NCBI RefSeq assembly: GCF_900167435.1
Contig: NZ_FUWS01000006.1
Coordinates: 124,001 to 188,000, forward strand
Direction of reading: 5' to 3'
Length of the DNA: 64,000 bases
DNA from: Marinactinospora thermotolerans DSM 45154
Lineage (GTDB): Bacteria > Actinomycetota > Actinomycetes > Streptosporangiales > Streptosporangiaceae
Of the stretch, positions 51,276-60,107 are shown one piece after another. Below the pieces are notes generated by a model. It was not told the DNA's origin, made no database searches, and saw nothing but the letters and a program-made list of their open reading frames with translations. Numbering within the stretch: the first letter of the stretch is position 1; every line of letters starts with the position of its first letter. The position numbers and the translations under genes are program-made.

Positions 51276-51428
51276 GCGGCGACGACGATGGCCCCTGGAC
51301 CGGATTGAACGTCCTGTTCAGGGGCAAGGGGGCCTATGACAGGGCTTCGCGCTCCTCCGGCACCGCCCCCGCTCGTGTCCACGGACGCCGGGCGTCACCG
51401 CGGAGCCACCGACCGGCCGAGGAGCGTC

Positions 51429-52169
51429 ATGACCGACTCTTTTCCGCGGCTCCCCTCCCCGGGGGAGATCTATGATCTCCTGGTCTCGCTGGAGACCGTG
51501 GAGGAGCAGCTGAACGAACTCGCGCGGCTGTCGGTGCGCGTCCTGCCCGAACAGGTGCACTGCGGTATCACGATGCGTCACCGCGGCCGGACACCGGTGA
51601 CGGTCGCCAGCAGCGACGCGGTCGCGCTCCAGCTGGACGAACTCCAGTACGGCTACGACGACGGGCCGTGCCTGCGCTCGCTGCGCACGGGCGAGCGCAT
51701 CGTCGTCCAGGACATGGCCTCCGACCCTCGCTGGGGCGAGTACGGGATGCAGGCCGTGGCCAACGGGGTCCTGTCCGCCATGGCGGTCCCCGTGGAGGCG
51801 AACGGTGAGCGGCTGGCCGCGTTCAACTTCTACGGCGACAAGCCCCACATGTTCGACGATGACCGCATCACCGCGATCGAGTCCTTCGCCCAGCAGGCCA
51901 CGGGCATGCTGCGGCTGTTGCGCCGCTTCTCCGACCAGGAGCACACGACCGGGCAGTTGCGCCAGGCGCTGATCTCGCGCGCCGTGATCGATCAGGCGAT
52001 CGGGATCGTGATGGCCCAGGCCCGTTGTGACGCCGACGCCGCGTTCGAGATCCTGCGGCGGGCCTCCCAGCAGCGCAACCGCAAGCTCCGCGACGTGGCC
52101 GCGGACATGATCACCGCGATCACCGGCGAGCCTCCGAGGATGGGGCGGGAGTTCGTCGAGCCCGCGTAG
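51429..52169 (+). CDS. GAF-ANTAR RNA-binding regulator (second copy)
   Basis: 246 residues from ATG 51429 with GAGGAG upstream. GAF: VEEQLNELARLSVRVLPEQVHCGITMRHRGRTPVTVASSD, DDGPCLRSLRTGERIVVQDMASDPRWGEYGMQAVANGVLSAMAVPVEANGERLAAFNFY. ANTAR: LRQALISRAVIDQAIGIVMAQARCDADAAFEILRRASQQRNRKLRDVAADMI. This is the common actinomycete stress-type form. It is in tandem with the gene before, but the two are not close copies. Confidence 0.93.
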   Translation: MTDSFPRLPSPGEIYDLLVSLETVEEQLNELARLSVRVLPEQVHCGITMRHRGRTPVTVASSDAVALQLDELQYGYDDGPCLRSLRTGERIVVQDMASDPRWGEYGMQAVANGVLSAMAVPVEANGERLAAFNFYGDKPHMFDDDRITAIESFAQQATGMLRLLRRFSDQEHTTGQLRQALISRAVIDQAIGIVMAQARCDADAAFEILRRASQQRNRKLRDVAADMITAITGEPPRMGREFVEPA

Positions 52170-52284
52170 AGGCGGATGACCGAGAGCGGCCCCAAAACAA
52201 CGACATATCACCTGAGATGGGGTTATTTGCTGGTCATCGGGAAGAAATCGTACAAGGCTCTCTAGGAGAGATAGAGGTGCGACT

Positions 52285-52557
52285 GTGGAGATCACCGGCA
52301 TCATCAGCGCGCTCGTCATCGGCCTGGTCATCGGCGCCCTCGCCCGGCTCATCCTGCCGGGCAAGCAGAACATCCCGATCTGGCTGACCATCCTCGTCGG
52401 GATCGTCGCCGCGTTCATCGGCACCGCCATAGCGGGGTTCTTCGGCTACGCCGAGACCCCGGGGATCGACTGGTGGGAGCTGATCACGCAGCTCGTCCTG
52501 GCGGTCATCGGCGTCTACCTGGTGGCCGGCGTCTACGCGGGACGCTCCAGGAGATAG
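52285..52557 (+). CDS. GlsB/YeaQ/YmgE-type membrane protein
   Basis: 90 residues from GTG 52285. Three membrane helices: GIISALVIGLVIGALARLILPGKQNIPIWLTILVGIVAAFIGTAIAGFFG and ITQLVLAVIGVYLVAGVY. The ARLILPGKQ loop is the family mark. These small proteins are induced by envelope or general stress. A second copy follows, with a terminator between. Confidence 0.92.
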   Translation: MEITGIISALVIGLVIGALARLILPGKQNIPIWLTILVGIVAAFIGTAIAGFFGYAETPGIDWWELITQLVLAVIGVYLVAGVYAGRSRR

Positions 52558-52577
52558 ACGGGACATCCATACGCGAC

Positions 52578-52609
52578 CGAGGGCCCGGCGTCCACACGCC
52601 GGGCCCTCG
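52578..52609 (+). terminator. Terminator after first GlsB-type gene
   Basis: A 14-bp stem CGAGGGCCCGGCGT / ACGCCGGGCCCTCG with a 4-base loop. Confidence 0.75.
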
Positions 52610-52747
52610 CCCGTGCGGGACCACCGAGAGCGAACACCCCTTTCCCGACCTGCCGATTCGCCCACTTTTCCGGATGAGAAGTTGATTCGTCCCGCGTGCG
52701 GGCAGGGGTCGTGTCGACAAGGAAACGAGCGACCGGAAGGCAGGGAC

Positions 52748-53008
52748 ATGGAGATCGGCGGCATCATCAGCGGACTGATCATCGGTCTCATCGTCGGTGC
52801 GCTGGGACGGCTGGTCGTGCCGGGGAAACAGGACATCCCGATCTGGCTGACCATCGTCATCGGTATCGTCGCGGCCCTCATCGGCGCGGCGATCAGCGGT
52901 GGCCTCTCGTTCTGGCTGACGCTCGTCATCCAGGTGGTCCTCGCCGCTGTAGGCGTCTACCTCGCCGCGCTGATCCGCGGCCGGGGACGCGGGCACGCGC
53001 ACGCCTGA
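52748..53008 (+). CDS. GlsB/YeaQ/YmgE-type membrane protein (second copy)
   Basis: 86 residues from ATG 52748 with GGAAGG upstream. It is about two-thirds identical by eye to the preceding protein in the first half (GIISGLIIGLIVGALGRLVVPGKQDIPIWLTIVIGIVAALIG), so the two are a tandem duplication. The tail ends in RGRGRGHAHA. It has its own promoter region and terminator. Confidence 0.92.
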   Translation: MEIGGIISGLIIGLIVGALGRLVVPGKQDIPIWLTIVIGIVAALIGAAISGGLSFWLTLVIQVVLAAVGVYLAALIRGRGRGHAHA

Positions 53009-53024
53009 CGCGCACGACGACGTG

Positions 53025-53059
53025 GACGAGGACCCGGGCGCTCGACCCGGGTCCTCGTC
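53025..53059 (+). terminator. Terminator after second GlsB-type gene
   Basis: A 14-bp stem GACGAGGACCCGGG / CCCGGGTCCTCGTC with a 7-base loop, 17 bases after the stop. Confidence 0.75.
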
Positions 53060-53604
53060 ATGTCGGGGCGTGGACCGGCCGGAACCGGGCGCGGGCGAGG
53101 TCGAGCCCCGATGCTCCCATCCCCGGGCGCGCGGGTCGGCGGTGGTGAACCACCCCTCAACCGGGCCGTACCGGGAGGCGGCGCCGGACCCGGCCGGTCC
53201 CGGGCCGCGCACCCCGTGTCCTGGCGGGATCTCGCGCGGTCGCGGCCGGCGGAGCCGGCGTGGAAGGACCGCGCCGCCGCGCCTGGACGGCGGGTGACAT
53301 CGGCACCGCCGTGGCGGTGGCGGCCGCGATACCCGCCACCGACGCCGACCGTCTTACGGAACCGCGCGGCGCTCCTCGCGACGGAACCCGGCAGAGGAGA
53401 AGGCGACATCGGGATCCACGACCTTCCGGTCTCCCCCACGCATGGGCTTCGGCGGCCGGGAAGGTCCGCGCTATCACAGCCCCGGCCCCGCCTCTCGCGG
53501 CTTCCCCACCCACCACATCGGATTTTCGGCGCATCAAACATGTAACCGGCACACTTCCCGGTAATGTGCCGTCTCGTCAGCACGGCGAGTACGGCAGGAC
53601 GAGC
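53060..53604. other. Upstream region of the TPR-AAA gene
   Basis: 545 bases without a supported gene. It holds an inverted repeat CGGCACA-N11-TGTGCCG at 53547-53571, 33 bases before the ATG, in an A/T-richer patch that is probably the promoter. Confidence 0.45.
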
Positions 53605-54867
53605 ATGGACATCAGCCCGGCGCTCCTCGCGAGCATTCGCGCCGCCGCCGAGGCAGCGCCCGACAACGTGGAACTACGGGTCCACCTCGGGGAGCTTCTG
53701 CTGACCAGCGGGGACACGGCCGCCGCCATCACCGAGGCGGGCCGCGCCCTCATGGTCGACCCGCACTCGGAACAGGCTCGCTCCCTCATGGCCCGGGCCC
53801 TGGACGTCCCTCCACCTCCGGCGTCCCCCGCCCCCTCCGGCACCGGCCCCCTCTCCTCGGGATCGGACCGGGCCGCCCCCGAGGAGCCTCCCGCGCCGTC
53901 CGCCGGATTCGACTGGGCCGCCGCCGAAGAGGAGGTGCGGGGCATCGCCGAGCCGCGATTCCGCTCCCCCTCCCCCGGTGATCCCGTCCTCCCCGTCCAC
54001 GACGTCGAACGCCCCACCCTCACCCTCGCCGACGTGGGCGGCATGGAGCACGTCAAACAGCGCCTGGAAGCCGCCTTCCTCGCCCCGATGCGCAACCCCG
54101 AACTGCGCCGCCTCTACGCCAAGAGCCTGCGCGGAGGACTGCTGCTGTACGGCCCGCCCGGCTGCGGCAAGACGTTCCTGGCCCGCGCGCTCGCCGGCGA
54201 GCTCGGCGCGCACTTCCTCTCCGTGGGCATCTCCGACGTCCTCGACATGTGGGTCGGCAGTTCGGAGCGCAACATCTCGGCGTTCTTCGACCAGGCCAGG
54301 CGCACGGCCCCCTGCGTGCTGTTCATCGACGAGCTCGACGCGCTCGGCCGTCGTCGTGGCGCCTCCTCCGGCCCCGGCTCCACCGTCCACCAGCTGCTCA
54401 CCGAGCTCGACGCCGTGGACAGGGACAACGAGGGCCTGTTCGTCCTCGCCGCCACCAACCAGCCCTGGGACGTCGACCCCGCCCTGCGGCGCCCCGGACG
54501 CTTCGACCGCACGGTCCTGGTCCTTCCGCCCGACGCGCCCGCGCGCCGCGCGATCCTGGAATACCACCTGCGTGACCGGCCGATCGAGGGCATCGACCTC
54601 GCGAACCTGGTCGAACGCACCGACGGCTTCTCGGGGGCCGACCTCGCCCACGTGTGCGACACCGCCGCCGAACGCGCCCTGGTGGACTCGGCCCACAGCG
54701 GCGAGGTGCGGATGGTGAACATGGCCGACTTCGAGGCCGCGCTGGGCGACGTCCGTCCCTCCACGGGGCCGTGGTTCGACGCGGCACGCGGCGTGGCGCT
54801 GTTCGCCAACGAGGGCGGCGCCTACGACGACCTCGTCGCCTACCTACGGGGGCGCGGGCGGGGGTGA
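53605..54867 (+). CDS. AAA+ ATPase with N-terminal TPR-like segment (VCP/FtsH type)
   Basis: 420 residues from ATG 53605 with AGGA upstream. Residues 1-70 are TPR-like (APDNVELRVHLGELLLTSGDTAAAITEAGRALMVDPHSEQARSLMARAL). A disordered Pro/Ser linker follows to about 125. The AAA domain has LADVGGMEHVKQRLEAAF, Walker A LLYGPPGCGKTFLARALAGEL, pore loop MWVGSSERN, Walker B CVLFIDELDALGRRRG, sensor LAATNQPWDVDPALRRPGRFDRTV with two Arg fingers, and lid DGFSGADLAHVCDTAAERAL. It is a remodelling ATPase of VCP/spastin type rather than EccA type. A TPR protein gene follows. Confidence 0.9.
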   Translation: MDISPALLASIRAAAEAAPDNVELRVHLGELLLTSGDTAAAITEAGRALMVDPHSEQARSLMARALDVPPPPASPAPSGTGPLSSGSDRAAPEEPPAPSAGFDWAAAEEEVRGIAEPRFRSPSPGDPVLPVHDVERPTLTLADVGGMEHVKQRLEAAFLAPMRNPELRRLYAKSLRGGLLLYGPPGCGKTFLARALAGELGAHFLSVGISDVLDMWVGSSERNISAFFDQARRTAPCVLFIDELDALGRRRGASSGPGSTVHQLLTELDAVDRDNEGLFVLAATNQPWDVDPALRRPGRFDRTVLVLPPDAPARRAILEYHLRDRPIEGIDLANLVERTDGFSGADLAHVCDTAAERALVDSAHSGEVRMVNMADFEAALGDVRPSTGPWFDAARGVALFANEGGAYDDLVAYLRGRGRG

Positions 54868-55001
54868 CCCGTCTCCCGGCCCCGACGGCGCCGGACGCGC
54901 CCATGGCCGGGAGGCGCGGCGGTGGCGGCGGCCGGCTGAGACGGGCGGAGCGCGCCCTGCGACCACGCGCGGAACACCAGGCCGAGGAGAGGAGAGCCAC
55001 C

Positions 55002-56261
55002 ATGGACCCCACCGAGGATCCGCGCTCGCGGCGTCTCTCGGCACTGGTGCGGCTGCGCCGCCCCGAACAGGCCGAACGGGCCGCCCGCGAACTCCTCGCG
55101 GAGGCGCCCGACCACCCGCTCGCCCTGTTCGCCCTCGCCTGGGCCCAGCACACCCTCGGCGACCTCGACGGCGCGGCGCGTTCCGCCCAGCACCTCGTGA
55201 CCGCCCACCCCGACCTGCCCTACGGATACGGCTGGTACGCCGCGTTGCTCGTGGACGGGCACGGACACCACGCGGAGGCGTTGCGCTACGCGCGGCACGC
55301 GGCCGGCCTGGCCCCCGACGACCCGTGGGCGCTGCGCGTCCTCGCGCTCGCGGCCATGGAGGTTCCCGGGTGCGGCGAGGAGGCGCTGGCCGCGGCCACC
55401 GAGGCCCTGCGTCTGGACCCTGATGCCCCCGACGGCCACGACACGCTACGGGCGGTCCACTGCTCCGCGGGCGAGTGGGGGAAGGCCGTGGAGGCGGCCC
55501 GGGCGGCCGTCGCCCTGGCCCCGGGCGACCCGGGGCTGCGGTTCCGGCTCGGCCAGGCGCTGCTGCGCCTCGACCGCCACGCCGAGGCCGGTGAGGCCCT
55601 TCTCTCGGCGCTGCGCGAGGCCCCCCTCAAGTGGACCCGCGCCACCTGGGGGACCCTGCTGAGCGTCGGCGTCCCCGAACCGCTGCGCGGCCTCTACCTC
55701 GACACCTGCGCGGCCCTGGGGCTGCCCGACCTCACCGTGCCCCACGCCGCCGGCGACGACCCCGACCTCGCCCAGGAACAGCTGGACGTCGCGTTCCGCC
55801 TGGCCTCCGCCGGATCGGCCCGTCGGGCCCGCGAGATCCTGGACGCCCTGGTCCACGACCAGCCGCACAACCCCGACGCCCGCGGCTGCCTGGGGGTGCT
55901 GCTGGAGGAGGCCGGCGAGCACGAGCGCGCCGCCGAACTCCTGCTCCCCCTGGTCAGGTCCGGCCACCACGACGTCGACGTCCACTCCTCAACGGTCCAC
56001 GCGCTCTACGGCCTGGGGCGGCCCGGCGACGCCGCCGAGGTCGCGCGGGCCGCGTCCGAGCTGTTCCCCTCCGTCGATCTCTTCCCGTACCTGGACGCGG
56101 TGCTCCGCAACGAGTTGGGGGACCGGCGCGCGGCCCTGGCCGCCGCCGAACTCACCCTGTCCCGCAACCCCGACCATCCCGACGCGCCCGCCGAGCGCGC
56201 GATCGCGCTGCGCTCCCTCACCTGCGCGGCCGAGGAGGGGACGCCGCGCGGGACGCCGTGA
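55002..56261 (+). CDS. TPR-repeat protein next to the AAA ATPase
   Basis: 419 residues from ATG 55002 with GGAGAGG upstream; a GTG at 54864 overlapping the ATPase stop is possible but less supported. It has at least nine TPR-like helix pairs (for example PLALFALAWAQHTLGDLDGAARSAQHLVTAHPDLPYGYGWYAALLVDG; GLRFRLGQALLRLDRHAEAGEALLSALREAPL; GCLGVLLEEAGEHERAAELLLPLVRSG). No membrane segment. It is probably the adaptor or substrate-recruiting partner of the ATPase, 134 bases upstream on the same strand. Confidence 0.85.
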   Translation: MDPTEDPRSRRLSALVRLRRPEQAERAARELLAEAPDHPLALFALAWAQHTLGDLDGAARSAQHLVTAHPDLPYGYGWYAALLVDGHGHHAEALRYARHAAGLAPDDPWALRVLALAAMEVPGCGEEALAAATEALRLDPDAPDGHDTLRAVHCSAGEWGKAVEAARAAVALAPGDPGLRFRLGQALLRLDRHAEAGEALLSALREAPLKWTRATWGTLLSVGVPEPLRGLYLDTCAALGLPDLTVPHAAGDDPDLAQEQLDVAFRLASAGSARRAREILDALVHDQPHNPDARGCLGVLLEEAGEHERAAELLLPLVRSGHHDVDVHSSTVHALYGLGRPGDAAEVARAASELFPSVDLFPYLDAVLRNELGDRRAALAAAELTLSRNPDHPDAPAERAIALRSLTCAAEEGTPRGTP

Positions 56262-56473
56262 CCCCCGCAGGACGACGGAGGCGCCCACGCCCCGGGGCCG
56301 GCCCGATCCGGTGAAGCCGCGGACCGGTCCCGCGGCGGTTCCCCGCCGTCACGCCGGCCACGCCCTCACCCGCGCTCCCCGTGTCCGCGCCGTACGGACC
56401 GGCCGCGCCCCACGACCCGGGAGAAACCGGAGCTGACCGGCCCTCGGCCGGCCCGCCCGCGCGGGTGCCGGGT

Positions 56474-57364
56474 TCAACGCTCCCCGTCGAAGCTCGCCAG
56501 GTACGCGGCGGCCATGTCCCGTCCTCCGTGCCCCTCCCGTACCGCCCGTTCGAACCGCCGCGCGGTCGCCTCGGCGACGTCGAGGCGTATCCCCTCCCTT
56601 TCGGCCGCGTCCAGGATCAGCCGCGCGTCCTTCGCCGCGTTGGCCACCGAGAAGTCGGGGGTGAAGTCCTCTTCGAGGATGGCCTCCGCCTTGGCCCTGA
56701 GGTATCCCGCGTCCAGCGGGCCTCCGGCGACCGTTCCGAGGAAGTACTGGGCCTCCACGCCGAGGGCCCGGGCCAGGGCCAGGGTCTCCCCGGTGGCCGT
56801 GTTCAGGGCGAGCACCCAGTTGTTGACGACGAGCTTGAGCCGGCTGGCCGCGCCGGGGCCCCCGTCCAGCCAGACCGTCTCGGAGCCGATCGCGTCGAAG
56901 ACCGCGACGAGCCGGTCACGGACGTCGGCGTCGCAGGCCGCGAGGACCTTCAGCCCTCCCGCCTCGGCCGGTCCGCGGGTCCCGACCACGGGCGCGTCCA
57001 CGAACGCCATCCCCCGCTCGGCGGCCAGGTCGGCGAGGCGCGTGGCCGCCTCGGGGCCCACCGTGGTGGTCTGCGCCCACACCTTTCCCTCCAGGGAGAC
57101 CCCGATGCCGCGCATCACCTCCTCCACGGCGGGACCGTCGGTGAGCATGGTGAGGACGATGTCGGCGGTCCGTACCGCGGCGGCGGGGTCCTCGGCGACG
57201 GTGATCCCCGCCTCCGCGAGCGATTCGGCCTTGGCGCGGGTGCGGTTCCACACGTGCACCGCCAGTCCCGCCGCGGCGATGTTGCGCGCCATGGGAGCGC
57301 CCATGACGCCGGTGCCGAGGACCGCGACGGTCGGGGCGGGCAACTTGTCGACTGATACGTGCAT
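56474..57364 (-). CDS. 3-hydroxyisobutyrate dehydrogenase-family oxidoreductase
   Basis: 296 residues. The Rossmann start is TVAVLGTGVMGAPMARNIAAAGLAVHVWNRTRAKAESL, the substrate loop FVDAPVVGTRGPAEAGGLKVLAA, and the catalytic Lys in ASRLKLVVNNWVLALNTATGE. Members reduce or oxidise beta-hydroxy acids with NAD(P). The substrate is not decided; the gene stands alone, divergent from a small dimeric-barrel gene. Confidence 0.9.
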   Translation of the reverse strand: MHVSVDKLPAPTVAVLGTGVMGAPMARNIAAAGLAVHVWNRTRAKAESLAEAGITVAEDPAAAVRTADIVLTMLTDGPAVEEVMRGIGVSLEGKVWAQTTTVGPEAATRLADLAAERGMAFVDAPVVGTRGPAEAGGLKVLAACDADVRDRLVAVFDAIGSETVWLDGGPGAASRLKLVVNNWVLALNTATGETLALARALGVEAQYFLGTVAGGPLDAGYLRAKAEAILEEDFTPDFSVANAAKDARLILDAAEREGIRLDVAEATARRFERAVREGHGGRDMAAAYLASFDGER

Positions 57365-57479
57365 GCCCGCACGCTAACCCGGCTTCCGGCCGCTAACCGG
57401 AGGCACCACAGCGAACAGCCCCCGCTCGAATCCGGAACGTGCTGTAGCCGAAGGACTCCGACCATCCCTGGGGGCTCTC

Positions 57480-57779
57480 ATGCCGGTCATCACGCAGCAC
57501 CGTGTCTCCACCGTCCGCGACGGCCTGCTGGACGAGTGGGTCGAGCGGTGGCGCGCCGAGGTGGTTCCGCTGCGTCTGGAATTCGGTTTCACCATCGACG
57601 GAGCATGGATCGATCGGGATCGGAACCAATTCGTGTGGGCACTGTCCTATGACGGCCCCGAGAGCTTCGAGGAACGCAACCGCCGATACTGGGAGTCCGC
57701 CGAGCGGAAGGCGATGCGGCTGAACCCCGGGGACTACCTTCTCTCCACCGAGAAACGCGAGGTGATCCGCGTCTACTGA
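57480..57779 (+). CDS. Small NIPSNAP/monooxygenase-like ferredoxin-fold protein
   Basis: 99 residues. ITQHRVSTVRDGLLDEWVERWRAEVVPLRLEFGF then QFVWALSYDGPESFEERNRRYWESAERKAMRLNPGDYLLSTEKREV follows the NIPSNAP or antibiotic-monooxygenase alpha-beta barrel pattern. It is likely a dimer; no cofactor site is visible. Its function is unknown. Confidence 0.75.
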   Translation: MPVITQHRVSTVRDGLLDEWVERWRAEVVPLRLEFGFTIDGAWIDRDRNQFVWALSYDGPESFEERNRRYWESAERKAMRLNPGDYLLSTEKREVIRVY

Positions 57780-58266
57780 TCCTCCTCGGGGGAACGGGGG
57801 GCGTCACCGTTCGCCGTTCCGGCGACGATCGCGGCCACCGATCCCGGCTCGAAACGCGCCCTTCGCGGGACGTTCACGGGGTGGTCCGACGCGCTCCGCC
57901 CTTGGCGGCGCGGGGATATATCGACATGGCGCACCGCCGTCCGGCGGTTCACGACGCCGGAACCTCGGGACGGGGACGCTTTCTCACGCGCCGATCGAGA
58001 AGCCGCGGACGCGGGCCTTCCCGCCGAAGTCCCCTCGTCCCGTCTTCCACCGCCCCGACTCCTCCAAGCCCGAAAACACGCACGGACAGAACGGTCCAGG
58101 CCGTGACCGCACCCCTCCGGCCACGCGGGGGCCGCGCGGCTCCCCGGGGGCGCCCGCGTCTCGTCCACCCGGCGACGGCGGGTGCCGCGCGCCGGTGGCG
58201 GCATCGGAGTGCCCCTGCCCCGCCGGGCGGGTGACGCCCCGTCCCGCGCCGGGCCGTGCGGGACGA
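57780..58266. other. Region without a recognised gene
   Basis: 487 bases downstream of the small barrel gene. Frames on both strands (57881-58234, 57984-58598) are Arg/Pro-rich with no domain. I see no gene or RNA. Confidence 0.45.
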
Positions 58267-58503
58267 TCACCCGGGGAGGTCGTCGAGGGGGTCGAGGCGG
58301 ACGGCGATGTGGCCGCCACGGGCGAAACGGCAGAGCACCGCCTGCACGGCGGCGGCGACCCGGGGGAGGGCGTGTCGGTGGCGGGCGCGGATATGGAGTT
58401 CGAGGGCGTCCCCACGGCCGAGGGGATGGGGGACCACGGCCACCACCTCGGGGATCCTGAGCACCCGTTGGGCGATGTCGCGCGGAATGACCGCCTGGCG
58501 CAT
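58267..58503 (-). CDS. Small Asp23/Gls24-like protein
   Basis: 78 residues from ATG 58503 with GGAG upstream. IAQRVLRIPEVVAVVPHPLGRGDALELHIRARHRHALPRVAAAVQAVLCRFARGGHIAVRLDPLDDLPG has the strand-helix-strand order of the Asp23/Gls24 envelope-stress fold in a short form. The GlsB-type genes 5 kb away fit such a role. The coding frame is real by third-position bias; the family is tentative. Confidence 0.6.
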   Translation of the reverse strand: MRQAVIPRDIAQRVLRIPEVVAVVPHPLGRGDALELHIRARHRHALPRVAAAVQAVLCRFARGGHIAVRLDPLDDLPG

Positions 58504-58527
58504 GGGGATTCTCCTGTCCTGACACGG

Positions 58528-58559
58528 CGCGTGGCCGCCCCGACCGGGACGGCCACGCG
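58528..58559 (-). terminator. Terminator after the ALDH gene
   Basis: A 10-bp stem CGCGTGGCCG / CGGCCACGCG with a 12-base loop, about 90 bases past the ALDH stop on the minus strand. Confidence 0.6.
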
Positions 58560-58646
58560 TGAAGACAACGGGGAAGGGTCATGGCTCACCCTCATCATCC
58601 CGTGCCATGCGTCACACGTCTGCGCGGGTCCCCCGGGTCCGGACGG

Positions 58647-60107
58647 CTACCCCGGGTGCTTCGCGGGCTCGATGTGGACGACCTTGACCGTCGTCATCTC
58701 GTCCAGCAGCTCGGGACCGTACCCGAACCCCTGGCCGCTGACGCCCCTCGGCTGCGCCGCACCTCCCGGCGCTCCCCCGAAGACGGCGTTCACCTTGACG
58801 GTGCCCACCCGGAGCTCCCGCCAGGCCCGCTGCGCGTGTTCCATGGACGGGGTGAGGACGGTGGCGGCGAGCCCGTGGCGGTCGTCGCCGGCCTCGTCGA
58901 GCGCCTGGTCGAAGGAGTCCACCACGCGCACCGCCGCGACCGGACCGAACGTCTCCTCGCGCATCACCGTCATCGCCGGGGTGCAGCCGGTGAGGACCGT
59001 CGCCGGGTAGTAGGCGCCGGGGCCGTCCGGCATCTCGCCCCCGATGAGGCGGGTCGCGCCCGCGCGCACCGCCTGCTCGACGTGGGCGTGGACGGCGTCG
59101 CGGTGCCGCCGGTCCACGAGCGGCCCCAGCTCGACCTCGCCGGCCGCGGCCGACTCCGGGACGCGCCGCGCGGCTTCGGCGACAAGGGCCTCGACGAAGC
59201 GGTCGGCGAGCGCGCGGTGCACGTAGATGCGCTCCACGGAGGTGCAGATCTGTCCGCTGTTGGCGAAGCTGCCGATGGCGGCCTGGTGTGCGGCCCACTC
59301 CGGGTCGACGCCCTCGTCGACGATGAGCGGGTCGTTACCGCCGTTCTCCAGCAGCGCCTTGGCGCCGGTGTGCGCGGTGGCCTGCCGGATGGAGTCCCCG
59401 GTGGCGGTCCCCCCGACGTGGGCGACCACGTCGGCACGCGGGTCCGCGGCGAGCGCCGCCCCGACAGCGCCGTCACCGGTGAGTCCGTTGAGCACCCCCT
59501 CGGGCAGGCCCGCGGCGACGATCTCGGCGAACAGCGCGCCGGTGTGCGGGGCGCGCTCGCTGGCCTTGTACAGGACGGTGTTGCCGGTGGCCAACGCGGC
59601 GCCGACGATGCCGCAGCTCACGGCGACCGGATCGTTCCACGGGGTCAACGCGACCACGACACCGCGGGGTTCGGCGACCATCAGATCGGTGGCCGACCAG
59701 TCCCCGACGAGGCTGCGGCCACGGTGCAGCGGCCCCAGTTCGGCGTACTGCTCGAGCGTCCCCGCACCGGCGGTGACGCCCTCGCGCGCCTCCGCGACGG
59801 GACGGCCCGTCTCGCGGGCGTTGAGCACCGCGAGGTTGTCGACGTTCTCCCGCAACGCCGCTGCCGCGGCGCGCAGCGCGGCCCCCCGCTCGGTGGCGGG
59901 GGTACGCGCCCAGCCGGGAGCGGCCCGGCGGGCGCGTTCGAACGCCGTGTCGATGTCGGCGCGCGTCGCCATGGGGACACGGCCGACGGTGGAGCCGTCG
60001 CGCGGGTTCAGGATCGTCAGGTCACCGCCACCGACCGGATCGCGGCCGGACCGGACCTGCGGCACCCGGACCTGGGGCGCGGCCGGGGCGTGTGCCTGCT
60101 CAACCAC
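58647..60107 (-). CDS. Aldehyde dehydrogenase
   Basis: 486 residues from GTG 60107 with GGGGAG upstream. NAD(P)-dependent oxidation of an aldehyde. VVVALTPWNDPVAVSCGIVGAALATGNTVLYKASERAP binds the cofactor; the general base Glu is in KALLENGGNDPL and the catalytic Cys in SGQICTSVERIYV; MREETFGPVAAV is the C-terminal Glu motif. LENGGNDP replaces the usual LELGGKSP, a small departure. Its start overlaps the end of the Rieske gene by eight bases, so the two are coupled. Confidence 0.93.
   Translation of the reverse strand: MVEQAHAPAAPQVRVPQVRSGRDPVGGGDLTILNPRDGSTVGRVPMATRADIDTAFERARRAAPGWARTPATERGAALRAAAAALRENVDNLAVLNARETGRPVAEAREGVTAGAGTLEQYAELGPLHRGRSLVGDWSATDLMVAEPRGVVVALTPWNDPVAVSCGIVGAALATGNTVLYKASERAPHTGALFAEIVAAGLPEGVLNGLTGDGAVGAALAADPRADVVAHVGGTATGDSIRQATAHTGAKALLENGGNDPLIVDEGVDPEWAAHQAAIGSFANSGQICTSVERIYVHRALADRFVEALVAEAARRVPESAAAGEVELGPLVDRRHRDAVHAHVEQAVRAGATRLIGGEMPDGPGAYYPATVLTGCTPAMTVMREETFGPVAAVRVVDSFDQALDEAGDDRHGLAATVLTPSMEHAQRAWRELRVGTVKVNAVFGGAPGGAAQPRGVSGQGFGYGPELLDEMTTVKVVHIEPAKHPG

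Noticed and set aside
57881-58598. Frames on both strands around 57.9-58.6 kb
   Set aside because: Arg/Pro/Ser-rich with no domain; only the short 58267-58503 frame has a ribosome site and protein-like pattern.
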